Assembly: GCA_017445585.1 (NCBI GenBank)
Contig: JAFSTX010000067.1
Span: 1 to 62,094, forward strand
Origin: Lachnospiraceae bacterium
GTDB lineage: Bacteria; Bacillota; Clostridia; Lachnospirales; Lachnospiraceae
Length of the DNA: 62,094 nucleotides
Direction: 5' to 3'
Of this stretch, positions 1 to 8,628 are shown piece after piece. Position numbers and translations under genes: made by a program. A model generated the notes under the pieces. The model made no database searches. It was not told the DNA's origin and was given only the letters and a program-made list of their open reading frames with translations. The stretch's first letter is position 1, and every line of letters begins with the position of its first letter.

Positions 1-1
1 G

Positions 2-184
2 CAGTTACAGGGTATGACAGCCGAGGAGCTCACCAAGGAGCTTACCGACGCGAAGAAAGAACTCTTCAATCTCAGATTCCAGAACGCGACTAACCAGCTT
101 GAGAACACCGGCCGCATCAAGGAAGTAAGAAAGAACATTGCCCGCATCCAGACAGTTCTGGCCCAGCGCGCAGCCGAGAATTAA
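2..184 (+). CDS. rpmC: 50S ribosomal protein L29 (5' end cut off)
   Basis: This is the C-terminal 60 codons of L29, a two-helix protein of the large subunit near the peptide exit tunnel. The visible part has the typical helix-turn-helix text ([10 protein letters not shown], then FNLRFQ, then [12 protein letters not shown]), and the reading frame is open from base 2. The start lies outside the window. The stop is 14 bases before rpsQ, so the genes are co-transcribed as in the S10-spc cluster of Firmicutes. Confidence 0.93.
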   Translation, partial: QLQGMTAEELTKELTDAKKELFNLRFQNATNQLENTGRIKEVRKNIARIQTVLAQRAAEN

Positions 185-198
185 GGAGGTAACGAGTC

Positions 199-453
199 GT
201 GGAAAGAAATCTTAGAAAGACACGTACCGGCAAGGTCGTCAGCAACAAGATGGACAAGACCATCGTGGTTGCCATTCAGGATAACGTTAGACATCCGCTC
301 TACGGCAAGATCGTTAAGAGAACCTACAAGCTCAAAGCTCATGACGAGGAGAACACCTGCAATATCGGTGATACCGTAAAGGTCATGGAGACCAGGCCTC
401 TCTCCAAAGACAAGAGATGGAGACTCGTCCAGGTGATCGAGAGAGCGAAGTAA
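199..453 (+). CDS. rpsQ: 30S ribosomal protein S17
   Basis: S17 is a primary 16S rRNA-binding protein with an OB fold. The 84-residue product has the family signature ([21 protein letters not shown]) and the usual length. It starts with GTG, placed about 8 bases after a perfect AAGGAGGT site, and no ATG lies nearby. It sits 14 bases after rpmC and 14 before rplN in the ribosomal operon. Confidence 0.97.
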   Translation: MERNLRKTRTGKVVSNKMDKTIVVAIQDNVRHPLYGKIVKRTYKLKAHDEENTCNIGDTVKVMETRPLSKDKRWRLVQVIERAK

Positions 454-467
454 GGAGGAGGAGAGAA

Positions 468-836
468 ATGATACAACAGGAAAGCAGACTTAAGGTCGCT
501 GACAATACTGGTGCAAAAGAGCTCCTCTGCATCCGTGTAATGGGCGGATCCTTAAGAAGATATGCTCACATCGGTGACATTATCGTAGCTACCGTCAAGG
601 ACGCGACTCCCGGCGGTATGGTTAAGAAGGGTGATGTAGTTAAGGCAGTAGTTGTACGTACGGTTGAGACCACCCACCGCAGCAACGGTTCTTACATCAG
701 GTTCGATGAGAACGCTGCAGTTATCATCCGTGACGACAAGACTCCCCGCGGAACCCGTATATTCGGACCGGTAGCCAGAGAGCTTCGTGACAAGCAGTTC
801 ATGAAGATCGTCTCTCTCGCTCCCGAAGTACTGTAA
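468..836 (+). CDS. rplN: 50S ribosomal protein L14
   Basis: L14 lies at the subunit interface of the large subunit and contacts L19; it is also the docking site of silencing factor RsfS. The 122-residue product begins [17 protein letters not shown], the family N-terminus. An in-frame ATG-led extension into rpsQ is possible, but the ATG at 468 has an AAGGAGGAG site just upstream and gives the normal length. It is co-transcribed with rplX, 12 bases away. Confidence 0.97.
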   Translation: MIQQESRLKVADNTGAKELLCIRVMGGSLRRYAHIGDIIVATVKDATPGGMVKKGDVVKAVVVRTVETTHRSNGSYIRFDENAAVIIRDDKTPRGTRIFGPVARELRDKQFMKIVSLAPEVL

Positions 837-848
837 GGAGGGAAAGTC

Positions 849-1160
849 ATGGCTACATTAAAGATCAAAGTCGGCGACAACGTCCGCGTCATCGCCGGTA
901 AAGACAAAGGTAAAGAAGGCGAAGTCTTAAAGATCGATCACAAGGCCGGCAAGGTTATCGTCAAGGATCTCAACATGATAACCAAGCACAAGAAACAGCA
1001 GGGCCAGGACCCTACCGGCGGCATCCAGAAGGTCGAGGGACCCATCGATATCTCAAACGTCATGCTCGTCGTGGGCGGCAAGACCACCAGAGTCGGCTTT
1101 GAGGTCAGAGATGGCAAGAAAGTCCGTATCGCCAAGGCTACCGGCGAAGTCATCGGTTAA
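849..1160 (+). CDS. rplX: 50S ribosomal protein L24
   Basis: L24 is one of the two proteins that initiate large-subunit assembly; it carries a KOW motif. The 103-residue product shows [18 protein letters not shown] (the KOW region) near the N-terminus and has normal length. The ATG follows an AAGGAGGG site. It lies between rplN and rplE in the same order as in other Firmicutes. Confidence 0.97.
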   Translation: MATLKIKVGDNVRVIAGKDKGKEGEVLKIDHKAGKVIVKDLNMITKHKKQQGQDPTGGIQKVEGPIDISNVMLVVGGKTTRVGFEVRDGKKVRIAKATGEVIG

Positions 1161-1174
1161 GGAGGGACCTGAAG

Positions 1175-1717
1175 TTGAGCAGATTAAAAGAGACATACAC
1201 AAATGAGATCGTTCCCGCTCTTCAGAAGAAATTCAACTACAAGAACGTGATGCAGATCCCGAAGATGGACAAGATCGTCGTTAACATGGGCGTAGGCGAA
1301 GCCAAAGACAACGCCAAGGTCCTCGAGAGCGCAGTTTCGGATATGCAGCTCATCACCGGACAGAAGCCCGTCATCACAAAGGCCAAGAAGTCTATAGCTA
1401 ACTTCAAGATTCGTGAAGGCATGAACATTGGCTGCAAGGTCACCCTCAGAGGTGAGAAGATGTACGATTTCATGGATCGTCTCATCAACCTGGCACTGCC
1501 CCGTGTACGTGACTTCCGCGGCGTCAATCCCAATGCATTCGACGGCAGAGGCAACTACGCTCTGGGTATCAGAGAGCAGCTGATCTTCCCCGAGGTCGAG
1601 TACGACAAGATCGACAAGGTCCGTGGTATGGATATCATCTTTGTTACCACGGCCGAGACTGACGAAGAGGCTCGCGAACTGCTTACGCTGTTCAATATGC
1701 CTTTCGCGAAGAATTAA
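1175..1717 (+). CDS. rplE: 50S ribosomal protein L5
   Basis: L5 binds 5S rRNA and contacts S13 in the central protuberance. The 180-residue product matches the family length and text ([41 protein letters not shown]). The start is a TTG at 1175, 8 bases after AAGGAGGG; no ATG lies close enough to serve. It is 11 bases before rpsN. Confidence 0.97.
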   Translation: MSRLKETYTNEIVPALQKKFNYKNVMQIPKMDKIVVNMGVGEAKDNAKVLESAVSDMQLITGQKPVITKAKKSIANFKIREGMNIGCKVTLRGEKMYDFMDRLINLALPRVRDFRGVNPNAFDGRGNYALGIREQLIFPEVEYDKIDKVRGMDIIFVTTAETDEEARELLTLFNMPFAKN

Positions 1718-1728
1718 GGAGGCAGATC

Positions 1729-1914
1729 ATGGCAAAGACTTCTATGAAGATCAAACAGCAGCGTACTCCCAAGTTCTCCACCAGAGCTTATACCCGCTGC
1801 AGGATATGCGGACGCCCTCACAGCGTCATCAGAAAGTACGGAATATGCAGAGTTTGCTTCCGTGAGCTGGCCTACAAGGGCCAGATCCCCGGAGTACGTA
1901 AGGCAAGCTGGTAA
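1729..1914 (+). CDS. rpsN: 30S ribosomal protein S14, zinc-binding type Z
   Basis: S14 sits in the head of the small subunit. This 61-residue short form carries two CxxC pairs (CRIC and CRVC, about residues 24-27 and 40-43), which in the family bind zinc. It is therefore the zinc-dependent (C+) form, often called rpsZ or rpsN type Z. An AAGGAGG site precedes the ATG. The position between rplE and rpsH is standard. Confidence 0.97.
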   Translation: MAKTSMKIKQQRTPKFSTRAYTRCRICGRPHSVIRKYGICRVCFRELAYKGQIPGVRKASW

Positions 1915-1932
1915 AGGAAAGGAGGAAATATC

Positions 1933-2334
1933 ATGACATTCAGTGATCCCGTAGCAGATATGCTCACCAGAATTCGCAATGCAAATACTGCTAAGCACGA
2001 CAGCGTGGAAGTTCCTTCTTCCAAGATGAAACTGGCTATCGCCCAGATCCTCAAGGACGAGGGCTACATCGCCGATTTCGTCGTAACAGGCGACGGCGCG
2101 GCAAAGACCATCAACATTACTCTTAAGTACGGCAGGGACAAGAACGACCACATCCTTTCCGGACTTAAAAAGATCAGCAAACCCGGTCTGCGTATCTACG
2201 CCAGCGTTGACGAGCTTCCCAAGGTCCTCGGCGGACTCGGTATCGCCATCATTTCCACAAATGAAGGCATCCTGACCGACAAGCAGGCCCGTGAGAAGAA
2301 GGTCGGCGGCGAAGTGCTGGCCTATATTTGGTAA
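1933..2334 (+). CDS. rpsH: 30S ribosomal protein S8
   Basis: S8 binds the central domain of 16S rRNA early in assembly; in enterobacteria it also represses the spc operon. The 133-residue product begins [18 protein letters not shown] and ends [14 protein letters not shown]...GEVLAYIW, both family hallmarks. The ATG follows AAAGGAGGA. Whether the autoregulatory site exists here cannot be told from the sequence alone. Confidence 0.97.
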   Translation: MTFSDPVADMLTRIRNANTAKHDSVEVPSSKMKLAIAQILKDEGYIADFVVTGDGAAKTINITLKYGRDKNDHILSGLKKISKPGLRIYASVDELPKVLGGLGIAIISTNEGILTDKQAREKKVGGEVLAYIW

Positions 2335-2360
2335 TCATTAAAAAAAGGAGAAAAGGCGAA

Positions 2361-2900
2361 ATGTCACGTATCGGAAAAATGCCTATCGCGATCCCTGCCG
2401 GAGTTACGGTAGAAGTCGCAGAAAATAACAAAGTGACTGTTAAGGGCCCCAAGGGAACGCTCGAGAGAGTCCTTCCCGCAGAGATGACCATCAAGGTCGA
2501 GGACGGCCATGTTATCGTAGAGCGTCCCAATGATCTCAAGAGGAACAAAGCCCTTCACGGACTTACCCGCAGCCTGATCAACAACATGGTAGTGGGTGTA
2601 CATGAGAGCTACAAGAAGGTCCTCGAGATCAACGGCGTAGGTTACCGTGCCGCGAAGGCCGGCAAGGTCCTCACTCTTACACTCGGTTATTCACATCCCA
2701 TTGAGATGACCGATCCCGACGGTGTCGAGACTGCTGTTGAGAACAACACCATCATCATCACCGGTATCGACAAGGAAAAGGTCGGCCAGTACGCCGCCGA
2801 GATCCGCGGCAAGAGAGGACCCGAGCCTTACAAGGGCAAAGGTATCAAATATCAGGAAGAGCACATCCGCCGCAAGGTCGGTAAGGCCGGAAAGAAATAA
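2361..2900 (+). CDS. rplF: 50S ribosomal protein L6
   Basis: L6 lies near the factor-binding site of the large subunit. The 179-residue protein starts [15 protein letters not shown] and ends with the conserved [12 protein letters not shown] segment. An upstream in-frame ATG at 2328 overlaps rpsH, but the ATG at 2361 follows AAAGGAG and gives the usual N-terminus, so it is preferred. Confidence 0.97.
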   Translation: MSRIGKMPIAIPAGVTVEVAENNKVTVKGPKGTLERVLPAEMTIKVEDGHVIVERPNDLKRNKALHGLTRSLINNMVVGVHESYKKVLEINGVGYRAAKAGKVLTLTLGYSHPIEMTDPDGVETAVENNTIIITGIDKEKVGQYAAEIRGKRGPEPYKGKGIKYQEEHIRRKVGKAGKK

Positions 2901-2915
2901 GGAGGTAAAGCGAAA

Positions 2916-3284
2916 ATGGTTAGGAAAGATTCCAAAGCGGCTAATCGCTTAAAGAAGCACTCTCGTATACGCAATCGCTTCCAGGGAACTCCCGAGCGTC
3001 CCCGTCTCGCTGTTTTCCGCAGCAACAACCATATGTACGCTCAGGTCATTGACGATCTCGCAGGTACCACCTTAGTTGCGGCTTCCACCACCGAGAAGGA
3101 AGTCAAGGCGGAGCTCAAAAAGACCAATGATGTAGAGGCAGCTTCCTACGTAGGAACGGTAATCGCAAAGCGCGCCCTTGAGAAAGGCATCACTACTGTA
3201 GTGTTTGACCGCGGCGGTTACTTATATCACGGAAAAGTTCAGGCTCTGGCTGATGCAGCCCGCGAGGCCGGACTTGAGTTCTAA
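2916..3284 (+). CDS. rplR: 50S ribosomal protein L18
   Basis: L18 binds 5S rRNA together with L5. The 122-residue product has the basic N-terminus and the family text [19 protein letters not shown] and [28 protein letters not shown] (quoted as separate motifs of one C-terminal region). The length is normal, and an AAGGAGG site precedes the ATG. It is tightly packed between rplF and rpsE. Confidence 0.96.
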   Translation: MVRKDSKAANRLKKHSRIRNRFQGTPERPRLAVFRSNNHMYAQVIDDLAGTTLVAASTTEKEVKAELKKTNDVEAASYVGTVIAKRALEKGITTVVFDRGGYLYHGKVQALADAAREAGLEF

Positions 3285-3296
3285 GGGGAGGGCAGT

Positions 3297-3806
3297 ATGA
3301 AGAGAAACATCATTGATACAAGCGTACTTGAGATGGATGACAACGTCGTAGCCATCAAGCGTGTCAGCAAGACCGTCAAGGGCGGACGTAATTCCCGTTT
3401 CTCGGCTCTGGTAGTCGTCGGTGATCACAACGGTCACGTAGGCGCCGGAGTAGGCAAGGCGGTCGAGATCCCCGAAGCTATCCGCAAGGGTAAAGAAGCA
3501 GCCATGAAGGCTGTCGTCGAGATCTCCATGGACGACAACAACTCCATCCCTCACGACTATATCGGCAAGTTCGGCAGCGCTTCGGTCATGCTCAAGCGTG
3601 CTCCCGAAGGTACCGGTGTCATCGCCGGAGGTCCTGCCCGTGCGGTCATGGAACTCGCAGGCATCAAGAACATCCGTACCAAGTCTCTTGGCTCGAACAA
3701 CAAGCAGAACGTCGTTCTGGCCACCATCGAGGGACTCAAGGCAGTCAAGACTCCTGCGGAAGTCGCGCGTCTGCGCGGCAAGTCCGTCAGCGAGATCCTG
3801 AACTGA
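3297..3806 (+). CDS. rpsE: 30S ribosomal protein S5
   Basis: S5 acts in translational accuracy; mutations in its N-terminal loop give spectinomycin resistance in other bacteria. The 169-residue product has the double-stranded RNA-binding N-domain ([10 protein letters not shown]...[10 protein letters not shown]) and the C-domain motif [13 protein letters not shown]. It begins with ATG 12 bases after rplR. Nothing unusual is seen. Confidence 0.97.
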   Translation: MKRNIIDTSVLEMDDNVVAIKRVSKTVKGGRNSRFSALVVVGDHNGHVGAGVGKAVEIPEAIRKGKEAAMKAVVEISMDDNNSIPHDYIGKFGSASVMLKRAPEGTGVIAGGPARAVMELAGIKNIRTKSLGSNNKQNVVLATIEGLKAVKTPAEVARLRGKSVSEILN

Positions 3807-3821
3807 TAGGAGGAAACTGCA

Positions 3822-4001
3822 ATGGCTAATATCAAAGTAACCTTAGTGAAATCCACCATCGGTGCTATTCCTAAGCACAAAAAGACTGTAGAAGCACTCG
3901 GCCTCAGAAAGCTTCACCACAGCAACGTCCTGCCGGACAACGAGGCAACTCGCGGTATGATCGCTCAGGTCAAGCATCTGGTCAAGGTTGAAGAGGCATA
4001 A
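3822..4001 (+). CDS. rpmD: 50S ribosomal protein L30
   Basis: L30 is a small protein of the large subunit. The 59-codon frame begins [20 protein letters not shown] and continues with [13 protein letters not shown], which is diagnostic. It has an AGGAGG site 8 bases before the ATG. It lies between rpsE and rplO, its usual place. Confidence 0.96.
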   Translation: MANIKVTLVKSTIGAIPKHKKTVEALGLRKLHHSNVLPDNEATRGMIAQVKHLVKVEEA

Positions 4002-4012
4002 GGAGGCGCGCT

Positions 4013-4453
4013 ATGAACTTATCGAATTTAAGACCTGCCGACGGCGCAACGCACAATGACAATTTCCGTCGTGGCCGCGGACACGGCTCAGGCAACGGAA
4101 AGACGGCCGGCAAGGGTCACAAGGGTCAGAAGGCCCGTTCCGGAGCACCCCGTATAGGCTTCGAAGGCGGACAGATGCCTCTGTATCGCCGTCTCCCTAA
4201 GAGAGGCTTCACGAACATCAACACGAAGCAGATCGTTTCCCTTAACATGGACGTCCTTAACAGATTCGAGGACGGCGCTGAGGTGACTATCGAGAAGCTT
4301 GTCGAGGCGGGAGTAGTCAAGAATCCCCGCGACGGCGTCAAGATCCTCGGCGGCGGCGAGCTCACCAAAAAGCTCAATGTCAAGGTAACTGCTTTCAGTG
4401 AGAGCGCAAAGGCAAAGATCGAAGAGTTAGGCGGTACCGCCCAGGAGGCTTGA
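4013..4453 (+). CDS. rplO: 50S ribosomal protein L15
   Basis: L15 is a late-assembly protein of the large subunit with a long basic extension. The 146-residue product begins [14 protein letters not shown] and shows the glycine-rich [20 protein letters not shown] run and the C-terminal [18 protein letters not shown]. It ends 4 bases before secY, which suggests translational coupling. Confidence 0.97.
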   Translation: MNLSNLRPADGATHNDNFRRGRGHGSGNGKTAGKGHKGQKARSGAPRIGFEGGQMPLYRRLPKRGFTNINTKQIVSLNMDVLNRFEDGAEVTIEKLVEAGVVKNPRDGVKILGGGELTKKLNVKVTAFSESAKAKIEELGGTAQEA

Positions 4454-4457
4454 TCCT

Positions 4458-5720
4458 ATGTTTAAGACATTCCGTAAGGCACTGGAAGTAGCTGAGATCC
4501 GTAAGAGGATGCTTTTTACATTCCTCATGCTGGTCCTCGTGCGTGTAGGCTGCCAGATCCCTACCCCGGGCATCAATCCCGAAGTAGTATCCAGCTGGCT
4601 TGCCAGTCAGAACAGCTCGGCGTTCAATTTCTTCAATACGATCACAGGCAGTTCTTTTTCTACCATGTCGATCTTCGCGCTGAGTATCTCTCCGTACATC
4701 ACCAGCTCCATTATAGTTCAGCTGCTGACCATTGCCATTCCTAAGCTTGAAGAGCTCAGCAAGGAAGGCGAAGAGGGACGGAAGGTAATAAATAACATCA
4801 CCCGTTACGGTACTGTGGTGCTCGCTCTGATCCAGTCCATATCCATGGCCATCGGATTCGGCAGCAGCTACCTGACCAATTACACCTGGTACAACGTGAT
4901 CATAGTCGGCATAGTTATGACCGCAGGCTCCGCATTCCTGATGTGGATCGGAGAGCGTATCACGGACAGGGGAGTAGGCAACGGCATTTCCGTTATCCTG
5001 CTTATAAACATCCTCTCGTCTCTGCCTCAGGATTTCATGACCATGTACAACACCTTTATCAGGGACAAGAACGTGGTCGTCGGCATCCTGATCGCTCTGC
5101 TGATACTCGTACTTATCTTTGCACTTGTTGTTTTCGTAGTTTACCTGCAGGATGGTGAGAGAAGGATCCCGGTCCAGTACGCACAGCGTATGAGCGGCAG
5201 GAGGCTCGTAGGCGGACAGGCCAGCAATATTCCCGTCAAGGTGAATACCGCCGGCGTTATCCCCGTCATCTTTGCTTCCTCACTGCTGTCTCTTCCGGGA
5301 ATCATCGCAGCGTTTGCCGGTGTGAACACCACTAATCCCACTTCTGTGGGCGGCCACATCATCAAGGGACTTTCCCAGGGAAGCTGGTGCAACCCCGAAG
5401 AGCCGATCTACACTCTGGGACTGCTGCTCTACATCGGACTGCTGATATTCTTCGCTTACTTCTACACCTCCATCACCTTTAACCCGATGGAGATCTCGAA
5501 CAACATGAAGAAGAACGGCGGCTTCATCCCCGGTATCAGACCCGGCAAGCCTACCTCCGAGTACATTGAGAAGATTCTGAATTACATCATCTTCATCGGA
5601 GCCATCGGACTGCTGATCGTAGCCGTCATCCCCATTGTGCTTACAGGCATTACGGGAGTGGGCAGCTCGCTCTGCTTCTTTGGAACCTCACTTATCATTA
5701 TCGTGGGCTTAGTTATCTAG
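4458..5720 (+). CDS. secY: Preprotein translocase subunit SecY, stopped early by an amber codon
   Basis: SecY forms the protein-conducting channel of the plasma membrane. The 420 codons before the stop contain ten membrane helices in the normal order. They include the plug-region text SIFALSISPYITSSIIVQLL and the cytoplasmic loop ERRIPVQYAQRMSGRR that meets SecA or the ribosome. The frame halts at TAG (5718-5720), just after the last helix (LIIIVGLVI). The next 20 codons in the same frame are clearly the conserved cytoplasmic SecY tail. Full length with the tail would be 441 residues, normal for the family. See the separate tail entry and finding. Confidence 0.93.
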   Translation: MFKTFRKALEVAEIRKRMLFTFLMLVLVRVGCQIPTPGINPEVVSSWLASQNSSAFNFFNTITGSSFSTMSIFALSISPYITSSIIVQLLTIAIPKLEELSKEGEEGRKVINNITRYGTVVLALIQSISMAIGFGSSYLTNYTWYNVIIVGIVMTAGSAFLMWIGERITDRGVGNGISVILLINILSSLPQDFMTMYNTFIRDKNVVVGILIALLILVLIFALVVFVVYLQDGERRIPVQYAQRMSGRRLVGGQASNIPVKVNTAGVIPVIFASSLLSLPGIIAAFAGVNTTNPTSVGGHIIKGLSQGSWCNPEEPIYTLGLLLYIGLLIFFAYFYTSITFNPMEISNNMKKNGGFIPGIRPGKPTSEYIEKILNYIIFIGAIGLLIVAVIPIVLTGITGVGSSLCFFGTSLIIIVGLVI

Positions 5721-5783
5721 ATCATCAAACAGGTCGAATCCATGATGGTGGTCAGGAACTACAAAGGTTTTTTGAACGATTGA
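5718..5783 (+). other. In-frame continuation of secY after the amber codon
   Basis: After TAG at 5718-5720 the secY frame continues IIKQVESMMVVRNYKGFLND and then TGA at 5781-5783. This matches the usual SecY ending (…KQIE…M.MR.Y.GFL). The TAG sits where SecY proteins usually carry an acidic residue, so one base change (GAG to TAG) would explain it. Alternatives are a sequencing or assembly error, a mixed population, amber suppression, or a truncated but working SecY. The next gene has its own ribosome site at 5790. Confidence 0.9.
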
Positions 5784-5800
5784 TCTAACGGAGGTGCCTT

Positions 5801-6442
5801 ATGAAACTGATACTTCTCGGTGCGCCGGGCGCAGGCAAGGGTACTCAGGCCAAACGAATTTCGCAGCATTATGACATCCCTCATATCTCCACCGGAGATA
5901 TCTTCAGGGCTAATATCAAAGCAGGAACTGAGCTTGGTAAAAAGGCACAGGAATACATGGAGCGCGGAGCCCTGGTTCCGGATGCTCTCACGGTGGACAT
6001 GCTCCTGGACCGAATCTCACAGGACGACTGCACCAGCGGTTATATCCTGGACGGTTTCCCCAGGACTATCCCTCAGGCCGAAAGGCTTACTGAGGCGCTG
6101 GCCGCGATGGGAGAGGACATCGATGCGGCACTTGACATCGAAGTCCCTGACGAGGTCATCGTGGAGCGTATGGCAGGCAGGAGAGTCTGCCCGGACTGCG
6201 GCTCCAGCTACCATGTAGTCAATATCCCTCCGAAAAAAGAAGGTATCTGTGACGTGTGCGGTGCTCAGCTCATCACCCGAAGGGACGACGCTCCCGAGAC
6301 GGTGCTGTCCAGACTTGCCACCTATCACGATCAGACAGAGCCTCTCATCGAATACTATCAGGGAAGAGACAAACTCATTACGGTCGACGGAACCACAGGC
6401 CTTGATCCGGTATTCGAAGAAATCATAGAGAAGCTGGGATAG
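5801..6442 (+). CDS. adk: Adenylate kinase, zinc-lid type
   Basis: Adk interconverts AMP, ADP and ATP in the cytoplasm. The 213-residue product has the P-loop [10 protein letters not shown] near the N-terminus, the AMP-site text ISTGDIFR, and DGFPRT. It has a long lid with four cysteines (CPDC and CDVC), which bind zinc in Gram-positive enzymes. It ends in TAG only 3 bases before map. The intervening AGA codon makes adk and map lie in the same frame, so readthrough of this TAG would fuse the two proteins. Confidence 0.97.
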   Translation: MKLILLGAPGAGKGTQAKRISQHYDIPHISTGDIFRANIKAGTELGKKAQEYMERGALVPDALTVDMLLDRISQDDCTSGYILDGFPRTIPQAERLTEALAAMGEDIDAALDIEVPDEVIVERMAGRRVCPDCGSSYHVVNIPPKKEGICDVCGAQLITRRDDAPETVLSRLATYHDQTEPLIEYYQGRDKLITVDGTTGLDPVFEEIIEKLG

Positions 6443-6445
6443 AGA

Positions 6446-7201
6446 ATGGCGATAACGATAAAATCAGAACGCGAGATAGCTCTCATGAGAGAGTCGGGAC
6501 ACAGGCTCAGCAAAGTCTTTGACGGTATGCAGGCCGCGCTCAGGCCCGGGATGTCCACAAAGGACATCGACGTCATCGGAGAGAAACTGATCCGGAGCCT
6601 CGGAGGCATTCCGAATTTCCTGAACTACAATGGTTTTCCCGCGTCGATCTGTGTATCGGTTAACGATGAGGTGGTGCACGGCATCCCGGACAGACACCGG
6701 ATCATCCGCGAGGGTGATATAGTCAGTCTGGATGCGGGCATGATATGGAAAGGCTGGCATTCCGACGCCGCGAGGACTTTTGCGGTAGGCAGCATTTCTC
6801 CTGAGGCGGAGCAGCTGGTGCGTGTCACCAGAGAGTGCTTCTTTGAGGGAATCAGGATGGCCCGCGCCGGCAACTACCCGCACGACATCAGCAATGCCAT
6901 CGCCGATCACGCCGATAAATACGGCTACGGCATAGTCGAAGATCTCGTGGGACACGGCATCGGTACCCACCTCCACGAGGATCCGGAAGTACCCAACTTC
7001 CATATGAAGTCCAGAGGACCGAAGCTCCGCGCAGGCATGACCCTCGCGATCGAGCCCATGATCAACATCGGCACGAGCGAGGTCGAGTGGCTCGACAATG
7101 ACTGGACGGTAGTCACCATGGACGGCTCGCTTTCGGCCCATTATGAGAACACAATACTTATTACGGACGGAGATCCGGAGATACTTACTCTTGTTGATTG
7201 A
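6446..7201 (+). CDS. map: Methionine aminopeptidase, type I
   Basis: Map removes the initiator methionine from nascent proteins. The 251-residue product has the five metal ligands of the pita-bread fold: two Asp in LDAGMIWKGWHSDAARTF, His in GHGIGTHLHEDP, Glu in AIEPM and Glu in AHYENT. It has no N-terminal zinc-finger extension (type Ia). The start overlaps no ribosome site other than sequence inside adk, so translation is probably coupled to adk. Confidence 0.97.
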   Translation: MAITIKSEREIALMRESGHRLSKVFDGMQAALRPGMSTKDIDVIGEKLIRSLGGIPNFLNYNGFPASICVSVNDEVVHGIPDRHRIIREGDIVSLDAGMIWKGWHSDAARTFAVGSISPEAEQLVRVTRECFFEGIRMARAGNYPHDISNAIADHADKYGYGIVEDLVGHGIGTHLHEDPEVPNFHMKSRGPKLRAGMTLAIEPMINIGTSEVEWLDNDWTVVTMDGSLSAHYENTILITDGDPEILTLVD

Positions 7202-7217
7202 TTTAAGGAGGAAATGA

Positions 7218-7436
7218 ATGTCTAAAACCGATGTCATCGAGATCGAAGGCACTGTAGTGGAGAAGCTCCCTAACGCAATGTTTCAGGTGGAGCTTGAAAA
7301 CGGACATCAGGTACTGGCTCACATAAGCGGCAAGCTTCGGATGCATTACATCAGGATCCTGCCCGGGGATAAAGTCACACTGGAACTTTCCCCCTATGAT
7401 CTGTCAAAGGGCCGCATCATCTGGAGAGATAAGTAA
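7218..7436 (+). CDS. infA: Translation initiation factor IF-1
   Basis: IF-1 is a small OB-fold factor that binds the ribosomal A site during initiation. The 72-residue product starts [20 protein letters not shown] and ends [16 protein letters not shown], the family pattern. The ATG follows AAGGAGG. It is followed by 71 bases holding a good promoter, then rpmJ. Confidence 0.97.
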   Translation: MSKTDVIEIEGTVVEKLPNAMFQVELENGHQVLAHISGKLRMHYIRILPGDKVTLELSPYDLSKGRIIWRDK

Positions 7437-7444
7437 ATAAATAC

Positions 7445-7473
7445 TTGCCAAAAACGGCATATAGTGATAAAAT
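7445..7473 (+). promoter_or_regulatory. Internal sigma-70-type promoter before rpmJ
   Basis: TTGCCA at 7445-7450 and TAAAAT at 7468-7473 are separated by exactly 17 bases, between infA and rpmJ. It would give rpmJ and the alpha operon (rpsM to rplQ) their own start in addition to readthrough from upstream. The call rests on sequence match only. Confidence 0.6.
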
Positions 7474-7507
7474 CTAGATTCGTCCGCAAGAAAGGAGCGA
7501 AACAGTT

Positions 7508-7621
7508 ATGAAGGTCAGATCTTCAGTCAAACCGATTTGCGAAAAATGCAAAGTAATTAAGCGTAAGGGCTCTATCCGCATCATCTGCGAGAATCCCAAG
7601 CACAAACAGCGCCAGGGCTGA
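7508..7621 (+). CDS. rpmJ: 50S ribosomal protein L36
   Basis: L36 is the smallest large-subunit protein. The 37-residue product [20 protein letters not shown]... carries the CxxC...C...H zinc ligands of the zinc-binding form. An AAGGAG site lies before the ATG. The place between infA and rpsM is standard. Confidence 0.97.
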   Translation: MKVRSSVKPICEKCKVIKRKGSIRIICENPKHKQRQG

Positions 7622-7674
7622 TAAACGCGTATCACTCATCGGATCGGAAGATACCGGTGGGTTTCGTGCGTTTA
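7622..7674 (+). promoter_or_regulatory. Structured leader upstream of rpsM
   Basis: The 111-base rpmJ-rpsM gap can fold into a two-part hairpin. TAAACGC (7622-7628) pairs with GCGTTTA (7668-7674). Inside it, ACTCATCGG (7634-7642) pairs with CCGGTGGGT (7654-7662), allowing G-U pairs. No T-run follows, so it is not a terminator. By position it resembles the place where S4 represses the alpha operon in enterobacteria. The link to any ribosomal protein is inference. Confidence 0.45.
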
Positions 7675-7732
7675 GACGCAGGATAGCTGTATCGCTTAAT
7701 AATAAAATCATTATAGGAGGAAAAAGGGACAA

Positions 7733-8101
7733 ATGGCTCGTATTTCAGGTGTAGATTTACCGAGAGAAAAGCGCGTTGAGATCGGTCTCACGTACATCTA
7801 CGGTATCGGAAGAACATCTTCCAACAAAATCCTGGCGAAAGCTGAAGTTAACCCCGACACCCGTGTCAAGGACCTTACCGATGACGAAGTAAACAAGATT
7901 CGTGAGATCATCGAAGGCGAATACATGGTAGAGGGTGATCTTCGCCGTGAGACAGCTATGAACATCAAGCGTCTCCAGGAGATCGGATGCTATCGCGGAA
8001 TACGTCACAGAAGAGGTCTCCCTGTTCGCGGTCAGAACACCAAGAACAATGCGCGTACCCGCAAGGGACCTAAGAAGACGGTCGCTAACAAGAAGAAGTA
8101 A
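7733..8101 (+). CDS. rpsM: 30S ribosomal protein S13
   Basis: S13 sits in the head of the small subunit and contacts L5 and tRNA. The 122-residue product begins [26 protein letters not shown] and ends with the basic [23 protein letters not shown] region, both typical (given here as motifs). A TAGGAGGAA site precedes the ATG. It is the first gene of the alpha operon, after a structured leader. Confidence 0.97.
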   Translation: MARISGVDLPREKRVEIGLTYIYGIGRTSSNKILAKAEVNPDTRVKDLTDDEVNKIREIIEGEYMVEGDLRRETAMNIKRLQEIGCYRGIRHRRGLPVRGQNTKNNARTRKGPKKTVANKKK

Positions 8102-8211
8102 CACACCTGATAGATGATTGAGACCCTTTTCATATACGGTCTTTAATTCATTTATCAAAGCACGCAACACATCATTCAGAAAGGAACCCATAAGGGAAGG
8201 TTAGTTTAGAA

Positions 8212-8613
8212 ATGGCAAAGAAAGTGTCAACTGCGAAAAAAGTGACAAAGAAACGTGTCAAGAAAAACGTTGAACACGGCCAGGCGCACATTCAATCATC
8301 CTTCAATAACACGATTGTTACCCTTACTGATGCACAGGGTAATGCTCTTTCGTGGGCAAGTGCGGGTGGCCTCGGATTCAGAGGTTCAAGGAAATCTACA
8401 CCTTATGCAGCTCAGATGGCAGCGGAAACTGCCACGAAAGCCGCTTTGGTACATGGATTAAAGACCGTCGACGTTTTTGTTAAGGGACCGGGCTCCGGTC
8501 GTGAAGCTGCTATTCGCGCTCTTGCTGCAAGCGGCTTAGAGGTTGTCAGCATTAAGGACGTTACTCCCGTTCCTCACAACGGATGCCGTCCGCCCAAGCG
8601 TAGAAGAGTATAA
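8212..8613 (+). CDS. rpsK: 30S ribosomal protein S11
   Basis: S11 lies on the platform of the small subunit. The 133-residue product has the family core ([52 protein letters not shown]-type ending). It is separated from rpsM by 110 bases in which no gene or convincing terminator is seen. Its own Shine-Dalgarno is weak (GGGAAGG, 12 bases upstream). Confidence 0.97.
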   Translation: MAKKVSTAKKVTKKRVKKNVEHGQAHIQSSFNNTIVTLTDAQGNALSWASAGGLGFRGSRKSTPYAAQMAAETATKAALVHGLKTVDVFVKGPGSGREAAIRALAASGLEVVSIKDVTPVPHNGCRPPKRRRV

Positions 8614-8628
8614 TGGAGGTGCATTAGA

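Noticed and set aside
4458-5783. TAG read as a normal amino acid throughout this genome
   Set aside because: TAG ends adk and the sugar-binding lipoprotein gene at the correct places, so it acts as a stop in this window.
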